Source: Nocardiopsis quinghaiensis (GTDB taxonomy: Bacteria; Actinomycetota; Actinomycetes; Streptosporangiales; Streptosporangiaceae). Taken from it: a DNA stretch of 64,000 bases. Positions within the stretch are counted from its first letter, which is position 1. Each line of letters opens with the position of its first letter. The position numbers and the translations under genes are program-made. Below the pieces are notes generated by a model. That model was not told where the DNA came from. It made no database searches and saw only the letters and a list, made by a program, of their open reading frames with translations. Shown here piece by piece: positions 53,146 through 61,581 of the stretch. The DNA lies in contig NZ_VWVU01000004.1 in NCBI RefSeq assembly GCF_008638365.1, forward strand, positions 62,001 to 126,000, written 5' to 3'.

Positions 53146-53492
53146 CAGTCGGTGGAGGTTTCCTCGCCCGACGGACCCTGGTTGTCCGTGTTGCCCGTGG
53201 TCTCCTTGGTGCCGCCGCCGCGCTTGCCGCAGGGCTGGCCGGTGAGGCGGTCCACACTCATCTGCTTCACCGGGTCGTACACGAAGCGATCCGCCGTTCC
53301 GAAGACCTCGGCGCGGGCCTGGGGGGTCACTGCGAAGCGCAGACCCCATGGGCGGACCTGGGATCGGGGCTCAGCGCTGGCACCGAAGATGCTCGCGGAC
53401 GGGTCCAGCGGGAAGGCATCGCCCAGGCGGGCGATGTTGGCGCGGGACTCACCGTCGGGCGATTCGAGAAGTGCGGCCTTCTGAGGGGTCAT
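53145..53492 (-). CDS. tgmA: Graspetide precursor peptide
   Basis: A 115-residue peptide with RPWGLRF at 47-53, the recognition motif of actinobacterial ATP-grasp-modified precursors. Residues 1-90 are leader. The C-terminal region 94-115 is rich in Thr, Ser, Asp, Glu and Gly, with Thr/Ser at 95, 98, 99, 102, 108, 112-114 and acids at 97, 103, 110, 111 and 115, suitable for side-chain ester bonds. An AAGGAA ribosome site precedes the ATG. It is followed immediately by ligase and methyltransferase genes. Which residues are linked is not visible. Confidence 0.85.
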   Translation of the reverse strand: MTPQKAALLESPDGESRANIARLGDAFPLDPSASIFGASAEPRSQVRPWGLRFAVTPQARAEVFGTADRFVYDPVKQMSVDRLTGQPCGKRGGGTKETTGNTDNQGPSGEETSTD

Positions 53493-53763
53493 AAGCAGAT
53501 TCCTTTCGTGCTGGGGTATTTGAATGCACCTGTGTAGGTGTGCCTGTTCTCCTCTCGCACGTAGCGCTCGATGAGGCTCTGGTGGGCTCGGCGATGCAGG
53601 ACTCGCACAGGGCCGGGGCGGAGGCCCTGTGGCGCTGACTCCGCGCGGTCAACCGCATCGCCGAGCCGGTCTGTGGACAGGGCGCTCGCGTGGGTGTCGC
53701 GTCAGGAGAGAACTTCGCGGCCAAGATGCAGAAAAACCACGGGCAAGCCGATGTTGAAAGGAG

Positions 53764-54399
53764 TCATGGTCGGGCTTTCAACTCGTGAGCGGTCGTGATG
53801 TGCTGTTCGCGGTCGGTGAGGGCGAACCATGCGGTAGCTCCACCAGGGGCGCTGGTCACACCCCAGGGGATGCCTCGGTTGACGATCAGGCGCGGACCGT
53901 CCGGGTCGGCGACGAAGGCGACATCGCTGTGACGGTTGGTTCCTGTGGCGGAGGGGTCGGGTGGGTCCTTCACCTGCACGTAGATGGGGACGGGGCTGGT
54001 GATGACCACACACGGCACTTCTGGGGTGGCCTGAGGTTTGGCCGGGGGCAGAGGCTCGCCGTCGTCGGGCAGTCGCCATCGCGTCCCGTCCGCGACCCCG
54101 GGTGCTCCAAGGCCCGCCAAGGCGGCGACGGCGCGGTCGATGCTGGCGACGTTCACGCCGTTCTCCAGGCGCGAGACCATCGCCTGCGACAACCCGCACA
54201 AGGTGGCCAGAGCTACTTGCGACAGGTGTCGTGTGTCGGGGTGGTGGCGCAGGCATCGGATGACCTCGGACAGGTCCAGGGTGCGTACGGACTGGGCAAG
54301 GTCGGGCTCTTCCCACACGTGGGCGGGGATGCAGGCGCAGCGGTAGGTCGGCGCTCCGCTCTCGCGTGGGTTGCCGCAGTGCCCGCACAGGAGAACCAT
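53764..54399 (-). CDS. XRE regulator with N-terminal zinc ribbon-like head
   Basis: A 211-residue protein. Residues 5-24 hold CGHCGNPRESGAPTYRCAC, a probable zinc ribbon; residues 48-90 are a Cro/CI domain (LSQVALATLCGLSQAMVSRLENG); the C-terminal half is beta-rich with VVITSPVPIYVQVKDPP and GATAWFALTDREQH. It resembles regulators found next to graspetide clusters in actinomycetes. It is read in the same direction as the cluster, 271 bases upstream of the precursor, and is likely to control it. Confidence 0.75.
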   Translation of the reverse strand: MVLLCGHCGNPRESGAPTYRCACIPAHVWEEPDLAQSVRTLDLSEVIRCLRHHPDTRHLSQVALATLCGLSQAMVSRLENGVNVASIDRAVAALAGLGAPGVADGTRWRLPDDGEPLPPAKPQATPEVPCVVITSPVPIYVQVKDPPDPSATGTNRHSDVAFVADPDGPRLIVNRGIPWGVTSAPGGATAWFALTDREQHITTAHELKARP

Positions 54400-54415
54400 C
54401 CGCTCGCTCTCTCGT

Positions 54416-54619
54416 TCATCGTCGGTGTCGTTGGATCTTGTCCACGAGGCCCCGTGGTGTGGGGGCGCTCAGTATCAGGGGGCGGGGGCCACCGCGCAGG
54501 AAGGCCCAGAAGTTTCGCGACGCAGGTCCCCAGAACACGAGCCATCGAGGGCCGACGTGGTGCTGGAGTTCTCGGGCGGCGTCGTAGGCAGGTTGGTCGT
54601 CTGCGGGTGTCCACCCCAT
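54416..54619 (-). CDS. Small conserved-looking protein between regulator genes
   Basis: A 67-residue protein MGWTPADDQPAYDAARELQ, then HHVGPRWLVFWGPASRNFW, a Trp/Phe-rich middle, and a basic tail. It sits 8 bases after the ATP-binding gene and 16 before the regulator, all in one direction. Its function is unknown. Compact spacing on both sides and natural composition argue that it is real. Confidence 0.6.
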   Translation of the reverse strand: MGWTPADDQPAYDAARELQHHVGPRWLVFWGPASRNFWAFLRGGPRPLILSAPTPRGLVDKIQRHRR

Positions 54620-54626
54620 GACGGCC

Positions 54627-55241
54627 TCACGAGTCGAGGGTGGGAGGGACGCGGTCGAGCTCGAACCACACCGTGGTCCGGCCGTCCTCGTGGATCGTGC
54701 CCCAGCGGCTGGCTTCGTTCGCGACAAGGCGCAGACCGAACCCGCCTTCGCTGAGCGGGTCCAAGGTGCGGAGGTGGGGAAAGGAGTCACCTTCCTCGCT
54801 CTCTCGCGGTCCCTGGTCTGTGACGCGTACCTGATAGCGGCCGGGGAGCTTGAACACCGCCACGGTCACCTCTCCCCCGGGGCCACCACTGCGGGAATGA
54901 CGCAGAGAGTTGGTGAACAACTCACTCGCCAGGAGCACCACGGCGTCAGTCTCGGGGCTGCGGCCATTGGTGCGCGAGCGGATGCGGCGCCGCATGACGG
55001 CGACCTGGTCCGGCTCTCCAGGGAGTACGAGTGCGGCACCCAGGTGAGGGCGGCCCTCATCGAAGGTCAGGGGCGCATTCGAGCGCGAGTCGCCGAGACG
55101 ACGGGGGAGCCGTTCGTGCGGTTGGTCTCCGCTGTTACGGAACCTGCCCGTGTCTACTTCGATCACTTCTCCCACGTCATCACCCGTCCTTTCCGGATCG
55201 TCGCTTTGAGTAACTAGCGGCGGTTTTGGTGTAGCCGTCAA
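54627..55241 (-). CDS. HATPase_c_2 regulatory ATP-binding protein near the graspetide cluster
   Basis: A 204-residue single-domain GHKL protein: N-box ETDAVVLLASELFTNSLRHSRSG, VTDQGPRESEE in the DxGxG position, and G-box EGGFGLRLVANEASRWGTI. It is the first gene of a leftward run that includes the 67-residue protein, the XRE regulator and perhaps the graspetide genes. The start is uncertain: TTG at 55241 is the longest frame; GTG codons around residue 23 and 26 are plausible alternatives, since the fold starts near residue 70. Confidence 0.8.
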   Translation of the reverse strand: MTATPKPPLVTQSDDPERTGDDVGEVIEVDTGRFRNSGDQPHERLPRRLGDSRSNAPLTFDEGRPHLGAALVLPGEPDQVAVMRRRIRSRTNGRSPETDAVVLLASELFTNSLRHSRSGGPGGEVTVAVFKLPGRYQVRVTDQGPRESEEGDSFPHLRTLDPLSEGGFGLRLVANEASRWGTIHEDGRTTVWFELDRVPPTLDS

Positions 55242-55434
55242 CCCGTGGCAGTGATTCGGTCGGGTACGGCCTGTTACGAAGGTGTGTCCGTGAGCACCAC
55301 CATGAATGTTTACGAACGCTCCGCGCTAGGGAGATCACCGAAGGGTCACGATCCGGTCGTGTGGGTGGAGCTTGGTAGAGATACCGCGTTGGATCAGTGT
55401 CGTTGGTGGATCCCCTGGTGAACATGGAGTGTGC

Positions 55435-56256
55435 ATGGACCGCCCCCTGAATCCAGCATGGGAACGACTCGGTGTTGTGCTCCGGAAGACCCGCAAGGGC
55501 GCAGGCATAACACAAGGTCAGCTAGCTAAGCAGATGCAGGTCGTTCCCTCCACGATCTCCGCTTGGGAGTGCGGAACGCGGGGATTGCAGGAAGAGAGCG
55601 CGCGAAAAATCGACCAAGAACTCGGCAGCTCTGGTGTTGTCCTGCGGGCGTGGAAGACGGCGAACACCCCGACGGCTGTGCCGGAATGCTACGAAGAGGT
55701 TGAGCAGCTAGAGCAGATGATGTCGGAGTTGCGTGAGTACCAAAGCCAGGTGGTCCCTGGGCTCATCCAGACGAAGGAGTACGCGAGGGCTGCCAACCGG
55801 GATACTTCCCCGGGAATCTCCTCCGCTGAACTAGACGAGATGGTCAAGTCACGGATGAGACGACAGGTGATCTTGGAGAAGGATCCACCGCTGATCTACA
55901 TGGTGCTGGAAGCGAACGCTCTGACGAGGGTGATCGGCAGCCGCAAGATTCTCTCTGACCAGCTAGAACGGGTGCTGTCGCTGACGGGGAGCGGGGTAAT
56001 AAGAGCACAGGTCGTACCATCGAACCCAGGCTGCCATCCAGGGGCCTCCGGCCCGTTCCGGGTGTACTCGTTCCCGGACAAACCCATGGTCGCGTCGGCC
56101 GAATACCAGCAGGGTGAGATTCTGATGGATGACACCGGCAAAGTGCAACGTTGCCTGGCGGTCTTCAGCGCCGTCCAGGCGGAAGCGATGCCCCCAAGGC
56201 AGAGCGCAGACTTCATCAGGAAGGTCAAGGAAGAGCTCGATGAGAACACAGCGTAA
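55435..56256 (+). CDS. XRE/DUF5753 family regulator
   Basis: A 273-residue protein with an N-terminal HTH (LRKTRKGAGITQGQLAKQMQ-VVPSTISAWECGTR, residues 18-51) and a C-terminal DUF5753 domain that opens LREYQSQVVPGLIQTKEYARA. This type almost always lies beside a DUF397 gene, as here, and controls morphological differentiation or antibiotic-linked genes in actinomycetes. The ATG at 55435 follows GGAG at eight bases. Its codons are less GC-biased than the neighbours (for example 55500-55720), suggesting horizontal origin. Confidence 0.88.
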   Translation: MDRPLNPAWERLGVVLRKTRKGAGITQGQLAKQMQVVPSTISAWECGTRGLQEESARKIDQELGSSGVVLRAWKTANTPTAVPECYEEVEQLEQMMSELREYQSQVVPGLIQTKEYARAANRDTSPGISSAELDEMVKSRMRRQVILEKDPPLIYMVLEANALTRVIGSRKILSDQLERVLSLTGSGVIRAQVVPSNPGCHPGASGPFRVYSFPDKPMVASAEYQQGEILMDDTGKVQRCLAVFSAVQAEAMPPRQSADFIRKVKEELDENTA

Positions 56257-56431
56257 GCCTGAGTGGCACAAGAGCAGCTACAGCACGGCTAACGGAAGCT
56301 GTGTCGAGGTCGCTGAGGGAGAATCAGTCCTAGTGCGCGACACGGAGAACCGCAAGCTGGGCCACATCGAGTATTCGCCCGCAGAGTGGACCTCCTTCCT
56401 TCGTGACCTCAAGGCAGGCCCCCTCCAGTAA
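56240..56431 (+). CDS. DUF397 family protein
   Basis: A 63-residue protein with the full DUF397 signature: WHKSSYSTANGSCVEVAEGE, VLVRDTENRK and FSPAEWxxFLRDLK-like YSPAEWTSFLRDLK. Its start overlaps the regulator gene by 17 bases. The pair acts in one regulatory unit in other actinomycetes. The ATG at 56240 gives the canonical length. Confidence 0.92.
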   Translation: MRTQRKPEWHKSSYSTANGSCVEVAEGESVLVRDTENRKLGHIEYSPAEWTSFLRDLKAGPLQ

Positions 56432-56615
56432 GCCTCCTCTTCGCCGCGTCCCCGGGTCAGCCATGTCCGGGGTGCTGCCGTCCTGTCTTCCCGCTTGTCC
56501 TGCGGGCACGATGCCATGGTGGGCAGGCAAGGGAACCGAAGCGGCGGAGACGCCGATCCGGCCTCCCGGGCGCCACGGCGGGATCACGGCCCCGGACAGA
56601 CCGTGTTCCGGATAC

Positions 56616-58334
56616 CTACGCCGGGTCGGGCTCCGAGCCCACCGGCAGCAGCGTCAGAGCCATCCGGTCCACGCCGTCCAGATGCAGCCGGGCGTTCACC
56701 GCGTCGTCGGCGAACCCCGACACCACCAGGCTCCGCAGTCCCAGCGCCGTCGCGCACAGGGACAGGTTCTGCGCCACGTGCCCGGCCTCCTGCAGGAGCA
56801 GGCGCAGGGCGCGCTGACCGTACCCCTCGCGCAGCCTTCCCAGGTCTCCGACCAGCACCAGCAGCGCTCCCACCGTGTCCGCCACGGCTCCCGGCCGGCC
56901 GTCCGCCGAGGTCCGCAGGAACGGGGACAGCTCCGCCAGCCGGTCGGCGGCCGCGGCGCCGTCCGCCCGGACCAGGGCGTGCTCCCCGGCACGGTAGCGG
57001 TAGGTGCCCCGGTCCAGGCCCTCCACGTGCCGGGCGACCATCCACACCTGCGTGGCGTAGGCCGCACCCGGGCTCGGGTGGTTGCGCGGCGGCCGGTCGC
57101 GGTCGGGCTCGTCGGAGCGGGCGCCGCTGATTCCGGCGGCGTGCCCCAGGAGGGACGACAGGTCCGCCAGGGACAGGCGGGAGCCGTACTCGCCGTGCGC
57201 GCTGTACCGACGGGCCAGTACGTCGCCGACCGGGGAGGTCAGCGGACCGGGAACGGGCAGGTCCACCACGGGAAGGCCCGGACGGGAGGGGCCCGGGGCC
57301 GGGGAGAGCCCCTCCTCGTGCGGTACCGGGCGGGGCAGGTGCTCGCCTCCGATGGTCGCCGTCCGGTACTTGCTCGCCTCCGCGTAGGCACGGTCGGGTG
57401 AGGCCACCCCGGGGGCGAAGAAGTCCCCGGCGGGCTCCCACCGCGGATAGGACAGCGACAGGAGCCAGGCGATGCGTCGCTCGTCGTCGATGTCCAGGCC
57501 GATGCGGTTGTGGTGCATGTGCAGCAGGGACCACACGATGCGGGTGAGGTCGTTGGTGAGCGGCTGCTCCGAGTGCAGGCGGCGCAGCTTCGCCACGGTC
57601 TCGCCGAGCGCACGGTGCCACAGGTGGTGGGTGGAGGAGCCGTCGGCGGAGACCAGGCGCTCCAGCTGCGTGCGGCGCTGGAGCCAGCGTGAGGGCGAGG
57701 AGTGGAACAGGTGCTCGGCCTCCTCGCGGGCGCGGTCGTCCCCCCGGGCGACCTCGGCGGAGTAGTCCCAGGCGGCGTGGTAGCCGCGGGCCTGGCGGAC
57801 CGCCTCCACGTCGGAGAACCCGAGCACGGAGAAGGCCAGCGACGTCAGGTCGGCGGCCACCGCCTGGCGCTGGTGCGGCCGCGGCGCGGAGCGCAGGACG
57901 GCGAGCGCGATGGCGGAGCTGACGCAGAAGAAGTCCTCGCACACCTCCAGCGCCCCGGGACCGCCGTAACGCCCGGTCTCGGGCTCGTAGACGGCCCCGA
58001 CCACGTCGCCGTCACCGTGCCAGCGGCCGGGGTCGGCCTGCGGCAGGTTCGCGTAGTAGGCCGCGCTGTCCAGGGCGACCGCGTCGTCGGCGGTCTCCGC
58101 GGCGGCGGCGCGCATGTGCTCGGAGAACGCTTCGACGGCGTCGGCGTCCGCGTCCAGGAAGCGCACCCGCAGGTGGGGCCCGCCGTCCCAGTAGCGCAGG
58201 AAGAACCACGCCTTGGCGCGGCCCCGCGCCACCAGTTCCTCCGCGCGCGGAGCCAGGTGGTCCAGCAGGAAGGCGTCGATGCGCTCGCGGTCGCGGTGGA
58301 GGTGGACGTACACGGCCGACCAGGTACGGGTCAT
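56616..58334 (-). CDS. Fused dehydratase elimination domain and azoline dehydrogenase, LazF-like
   Basis: A 572-residue protein of two parts. Residues 1-310 match the thiopeptide-type (SpaB_C) domain: TWSAVYVHLHRDRERIDAFL, AWFFLRYWDGGPHLRVRFL and SLLHMHHNRIGLD; this domain eliminates glutamate from glutamylated Ser/Thr to form dehydroamino acids. Residues 340-572 match the SagB/nitroreductase fold: RRYSAHGEYGSRLSLADL, HPSPGAAYATQVW, LLLQEAGHVAQNLSL. Lactazole LazF has this fusion. It is the last gene of the cluster in the window, 68 bases after the preceding dehydrogenase gene. GC and codon use match its neighbours. Confidence 0.82.
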   Translation of the reverse strand: MTRTWSAVYVHLHRDRERIDAFLLDHLAPRAEELVARGRAKAWFFLRYWDGGPHLRVRFLDADADAVEAFSEHMRAAAAETADDAVALDSAAYYANLPQADPGRWHGDGDVVGAVYEPETGRYGGPGALEVCEDFFCVSSAIALAVLRSAPRPHQRQAVAADLTSLAFSVLGFSDVEAVRQARGYHAAWDYSAEVARGDDRAREEAEHLFHSSPSRWLQRRTQLERLVSADGSSTHHLWHRALGETVAKLRRLHSEQPLTNDLTRIVWSLLHMHHNRIGLDIDDERRIAWLLSLSYPRWEPAGDFFAPGVASPDRAYAEASKYRTATIGGEHLPRPVPHEEGLSPAPGPSRPGLPVVDLPVPGPLTSPVGDVLARRYSAHGEYGSRLSLADLSSLLGHAAGISGARSDEPDRDRPPRNHPSPGAAYATQVWMVARHVEGLDRGTYRYRAGEHALVRADGAAAADRLAELSPFLRTSADGRPGAVADTVGALLVLVGDLGRLREGYGQRALRLLLQEAGHVAQNLSLCATALGLRSLVVSGFADDAVNARLHLDGVDRMALTLLPVGSEPDPA

Positions 58335-58402
58335 GGGGGGACTCTTCCTTGGCGTCGGGGGCCTTCCCGCCCGCGTCCGGGGCGGGATCGGGACGGCGGG
58401 GG

Positions 58403-59773
58403 TCAGGGGGAGGCGTCGACGGGAAGGTCCATGTAGGAACCGCGTTCGGCGCGCACCCACAACTGGTAGGCGGGGGTCTGGTCGGGGCCGAGCCCGAGCA
58501 CGGCCGCCCAGTCGGCCTCCTGGTAGTTGCGCATGGGGCGAACGCACAGCCCGGTGGCGGCGGCGCCGAGGCAGCCCCACTGGGCGGTCCAGCCGAGAAG
58601 GGTGTGCAGGACGGTCTGGGCGTGGTCGCCGTGGGCGCGCGCCCACGGGTGGAAGTCCACGGCGAGCGTGTAGCCGAGGGAGGAGGAGAAGTTGGTCTCC
58701 CCGGTGCGCGCCACGGGACGGGAGGGGAGTTCGGCGCCGTCGGGTGTGAGCTCGCGGGCGGCGCGGTCGTCCACCCGGTCCGCCACGAGGACCTTCCGGT
58801 ACAGGCGGAGCGCGTCGGGGGCGGGGAGGGCCCCCCGGGCGGCGCCGAGGGCGGCCACGAGGGCGGCGGTGACACCCGCGCCCTCCTCGGGGGAGACGTG
58901 GGCGCTGGTGACCAGGTTGGCGGTGGACACCCCGCTGGTGCGGTCGTCGAGCCAGCGGCGCAGCGGGGCGCCCGGCGGCGCGGAGGCGGCGGCCACCCGG
59001 GACAGCGCCTCGGCCGACACCTCCGGCGCGGTGCCCGTACCGGCCCCGTCCGGTTCCGGGATTCCGTCCGGTTCCGGGGTGACGGTGCCGCAGGGCGCGA
59101 AACCGCTGGGCAGCGGGGCGTCGGTGGGGCCGAAGCGCGTGCGGGGGCGCAGCCCGGCGCGTTCCAGGACCAGGCCGAGCGTCGCCAGCAGGTGACCGCC
59201 CTCCAGGAGGGCGAGCGAGGGGCGCAGCCGCCCGTACTCGGGCGGGTAGCGGCGGTGGTCCACCGCCACCACCAGGCGTGCGCCGGCTAGGTCCTCCAGA
59301 GCCTCCGGCGCGGGCAGGCCGTCCCGGGGCTGGAGCGCGTGCGACTGCGGATCCACGCGCAGGCACCGGGGCACGGGACCGCCGGAGACCACGAACAGGT
59401 CGGCGCCGAAGAGCCCGCGCGGGGACGGATAGGCGCGGTGCACCGGATAGCGGTCGGCGGCCGAGACCCGGCGCACCCGTACCGCCTCCACGCACGCGGC
59501 GAGCAGCCGCTGCGCGCGTGACCAGGGGCCGCCGAGCGGGGGTCCGGCGGCGTCCGTGCCCCGCAGCGGGTCCAGGGCGGGCGGGCGCGGGCGCGTCTGC
59601 CCGGGCACGGGCCGGGCCAGACCGTTGGACAGGTCCGGCCCGAAGAACAGGGTCTCCACCGGGGAGACGTCCTTGTCGTGCGACTGGTCGTGGAATTCGG
59701 CCAGGACCCGGGCCCGGGAGCCGGTCACGGGAAGGGGTGCGGTACCGGGTGGACCTGGCCGTGTCGTTCCCAT
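58403..59773 (-). CDS. SagB/ThcOx-type two-lobed flavin dehydrogenase
   Basis: A 456-residue nitroreductase-like protein. The first lobe has HRAYPSPRGLFGADLFVV and LRPSLALLEGGHLLATLG, the flavin-site helix; the second, from about residue 300, has DRTSGVSTANLVTSAHV and a terminal helix LLGWTAQWGCLGAAATGL. These enzymes oxidise azolines to azoles with FMN, giving aromatic thiazoles and oxazoles. It overlaps the YcaO gene by 49 bases. A second dehydrogenase domain exists in the next gene, which is unusual. The start is ATG at 59773. Confidence 0.78.
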   Translation of the reverse strand: MGTTRPGPPGTAPLPVTGSRARVLAEFHDQSHDKDVSPVETLFFGPDLSNGLARPVPGQTRPRPPALDPLRGTDAAGPPLGGPWSRAQRLLAACVEAVRVRRVSAADRYPVHRAYPSPRGLFGADLFVVSGGPVPRCLRVDPQSHALQPRDGLPAPEALEDLAGARLVVAVDHRRYPPEYGRLRPSLALLEGGHLLATLGLVLERAGLRPRTRFGPTDAPLPSGFAPCGTVTPEPDGIPEPDGAGTGTAPEVSAEALSRVAAASAPPGAPLRRWLDDRTSGVSTANLVTSAHVSPEEGAGVTAALVAALGAARGALPAPDALRLYRKVLVADRVDDRAARELTPDGAELPSRPVARTGETNFSSSLGYTLAVDFHPWARAHGDHAQTVLHTLLGWTAQWGCLGAAATGLCVRPMRNYQEADWAAVLGLGPDQTPAYQLWVRAERGSYMDLPVDASP

Positions 59774-61581
59774 GGGACTCCTCCCTCGAACAGCGTGGAA
59801 GCGCGGGTCAGCCGCTCCAGGGAGCGGGTACGGCGGTGGGTGTGGCCGAAGGTCATCGGCAGGGCTCCGGGGACGACCACCTTCACCGAGCGGACCCCGG
59901 CGGCGTCCGTGTACGGGGCGCTGCTCTGGTCCACCACGACCACGTCCAGCCCGAGCGCGTGCACGGCGTCGAGGCGTTCGCGGAGCAGGGCGGTGAGGTC
60001 GGCCCCGGCGAAGGAGGAGGGGCGGCCCGCGGCGAACCCCTCCACCGGGACGGTGGCGGTGGGGGACACCAGGAACTCCCAGTGCCGGCGCGACTCCCAC
60101 AGCCCGTGCATCCCGGTGTGGTCCTCCAGTGTTCTGACCAGGGTGAAGTCCTCCAGCATGGGGCGGCAGCGCTCCACGTCGACCGACGCGCGCATCCGCA
60201 CCCACTTGGGGTACATGAGCGCGTTGGTGGCGGTCTCCTCCACCGCCGCCATGACCGCGCGCCGGGGGTCGAGGTGGGTGCCGGTGGCCAGGCTCAGCGC
60301 GGGCGCCAGCCCCGAGCGCACCGCCTCCTCGGGGGCGGTGACCACCGCCAGCGCCGTGGGGATCCCCAGGTCGGAGGTGAGGTCGAGCAGCCGCAGGCGC
60401 AGGCCGCGCTCGTCCAGCAGGTCGGTCAGGTGGGCGAGGTCGGGGTCCGTGCCCGTCGCGATCTCGCGCAGCCGTGTGCGCGAGTACCAGGCGAGCAGGA
60501 ACGCGTCGCGCTCCACCACCTCGAACAGTCCGTAGAGGACGGCCTCCTCCAGGGTCCCGCCGACCGCGCAGCCGTTGGACGACTCGTACAGGAAGCGGGT
60601 GCCCTCGGTGCCCGCGTGCCAGTACGCGACGTGCTCGGGCACCAGGATCCGGCGGCGCTCCAGGGTGGACCAGCCCCAGACCCAGGAGGTGGGGACGTCG
60701 GGGGAGTAGGGGACCAGGTCGAAGGCCGGGTGCCCGTACCACTCGGGTTCGTGCAGGCCGAGCCGTTCGGGGTCGAGGGCCTCGTCGGCGAGGTCGGCGT
60801 AGCTGCCGGAGACCGTGGGCGCGCCGGTGTGCCGGTGGCCGCCGGTGACGCGTTCGACGCCTTCGAGGAAGGCGGGGACCTCGCTGTCGGAGAACCGGGT
60901 GGAGCGCCCGTAGCCGCCCTCGCGCCTGGTGTGGCCGGGAGCGACGGTCTCGCAGGTCACGAGGGACAGCGGTGACTCCTCGTCCCGGTAGATGTGGGCG
61001 GCGGGCCCGAACCGGAAGTCCAGGAGCCGCGCCCGCAGATCGGCGCGGTCCATGGAGCGTGTGCGCAGGGCGTCGCCGACGACCGGCCTCGGGGTCCGCA
61101 GGTCCAGGCCGCCGGGCACGGCGAGCCCGGCGCCCCCGGGAAAGCAGTGCGAGCAGTCCGGGTGCGGGACGAGGCGGTGCCGGGTGACCTCGCCGGTGCG
61201 GCAGTCCAGGGCGACCAGCGCCAGCCGCAGCTCCTCGGGGCCGTGTGCGGCGGCGTCGGCCAGACCGGTGAAGACGTCCGCCCACAGGGGGAAGAGGCCG
61301 GGTACGGGCCGGTCGGGGGCGGTGTCGCCCTCCACGTCCCGGCGCCAGAGCCCGGCGCACCGCGCACAGCCCGTGGACGCGTCGGGGGTCCACGGGCCGA
61401 CGACCGCGAGCGCGCCGCTCATCGCCACGTGCAGCACGCCCCCGCCCACGCGGAGGGTGCGGGGCTCGGCCAGTGTCGCCCCCACGGGGGACGGGATCCG
61501 GGGACGGACGCCCCCGTCCCGCCCCTCGCGCCCGTCCCGCCGGTCCTGCCGGTCCTGCCGGTTCTGTGCGGTCAGGTCCAT
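59725..61581 (-). CDS. YcaO cyclodehydratase of the thiopeptide/LAP cluster
   Basis: A 618-residue protein: N-terminal part (30-240) with a four-Cys zinc site C72-x2-C75 and C143-x2-C146 as in TOMM-type proteins with E1-like or leader-binding domains, then a YcaO domain (250-618) with SNGCAVGGTLEEAVLYGLFEVVERDAF, the ATP-binding signature, and MAAVEETATNAL. The C terminus ends HPVPHPFP, the conserved Pro-rich tail. It uses ATP to turn Cys/Ser/Thr amides into azolines. The start overlaps the partner gene by ten bases. A charged NRQDRQDRRDGREGRDGG repeat marks the N terminus. Confidence 0.87.
   Translation of the reverse strand: MDLTAQNRQDRQDRRDGREGRDGGVRPRIPSPVGATLAEPRTLRVGGGVLHVAMSGALAVVGPWTPDASTGCARCAGLWRRDVEGDTAPDRPVPGLFPLWADVFTGLADAAAHGPEELRLALVALDCRTGEVTRHRLVPHPDCSHCFPGGAGLAVPGGLDLRTPRPVVGDALRTRSMDRADLRARLLDFRFGPAAHIYRDEESPLSLVTCETVAPGHTRREGGYGRSTRFSDSEVPAFLEGVERVTGGHRHTGAPTVSGSYADLADEALDPERLGLHEPEWYGHPAFDLVPYSPDVPTSWVWGWSTLERRRILVPEHVAYWHAGTEGTRFLYESSNGCAVGGTLEEAVLYGLFEVVERDAFLLAWYSRTRLREIATGTDPDLAHLTDLLDERGLRLRLLDLTSDLGIPTALAVVTAPEEAVRSGLAPALSLATGTHLDPRRAVMAAVEETATNALMYPKWVRMRASVDVERCRPMLEDFTLVRTLEDHTGMHGLWESRRHWEFLVSPTATVPVEGFAAGRPSSFAGADLTALLRERLDAVHALGLDVVVVDQSSAPYTDAAGVRSVKVVVPGALPMTFGHTHRRTRSLERLTRASTLFEGGVPWERHGQVHPVPHPFP

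Noticed and set aside
53449..53724. A 91-codon frame upstream of the graspetide precursor considered as a second precursor
   Set aside because: No RPWGLR motif, Arg/Ala/Pro/Ser-rich, and it overlaps the start and ribosome site of the real precursor.
56330..56587. A short leftward frame considered as the azole-peptide precursor
   Set aside because: No Cys/Ser/Thr-rich C-terminal core of thiopeptide type, and it runs antisense through the DUF397 gene.
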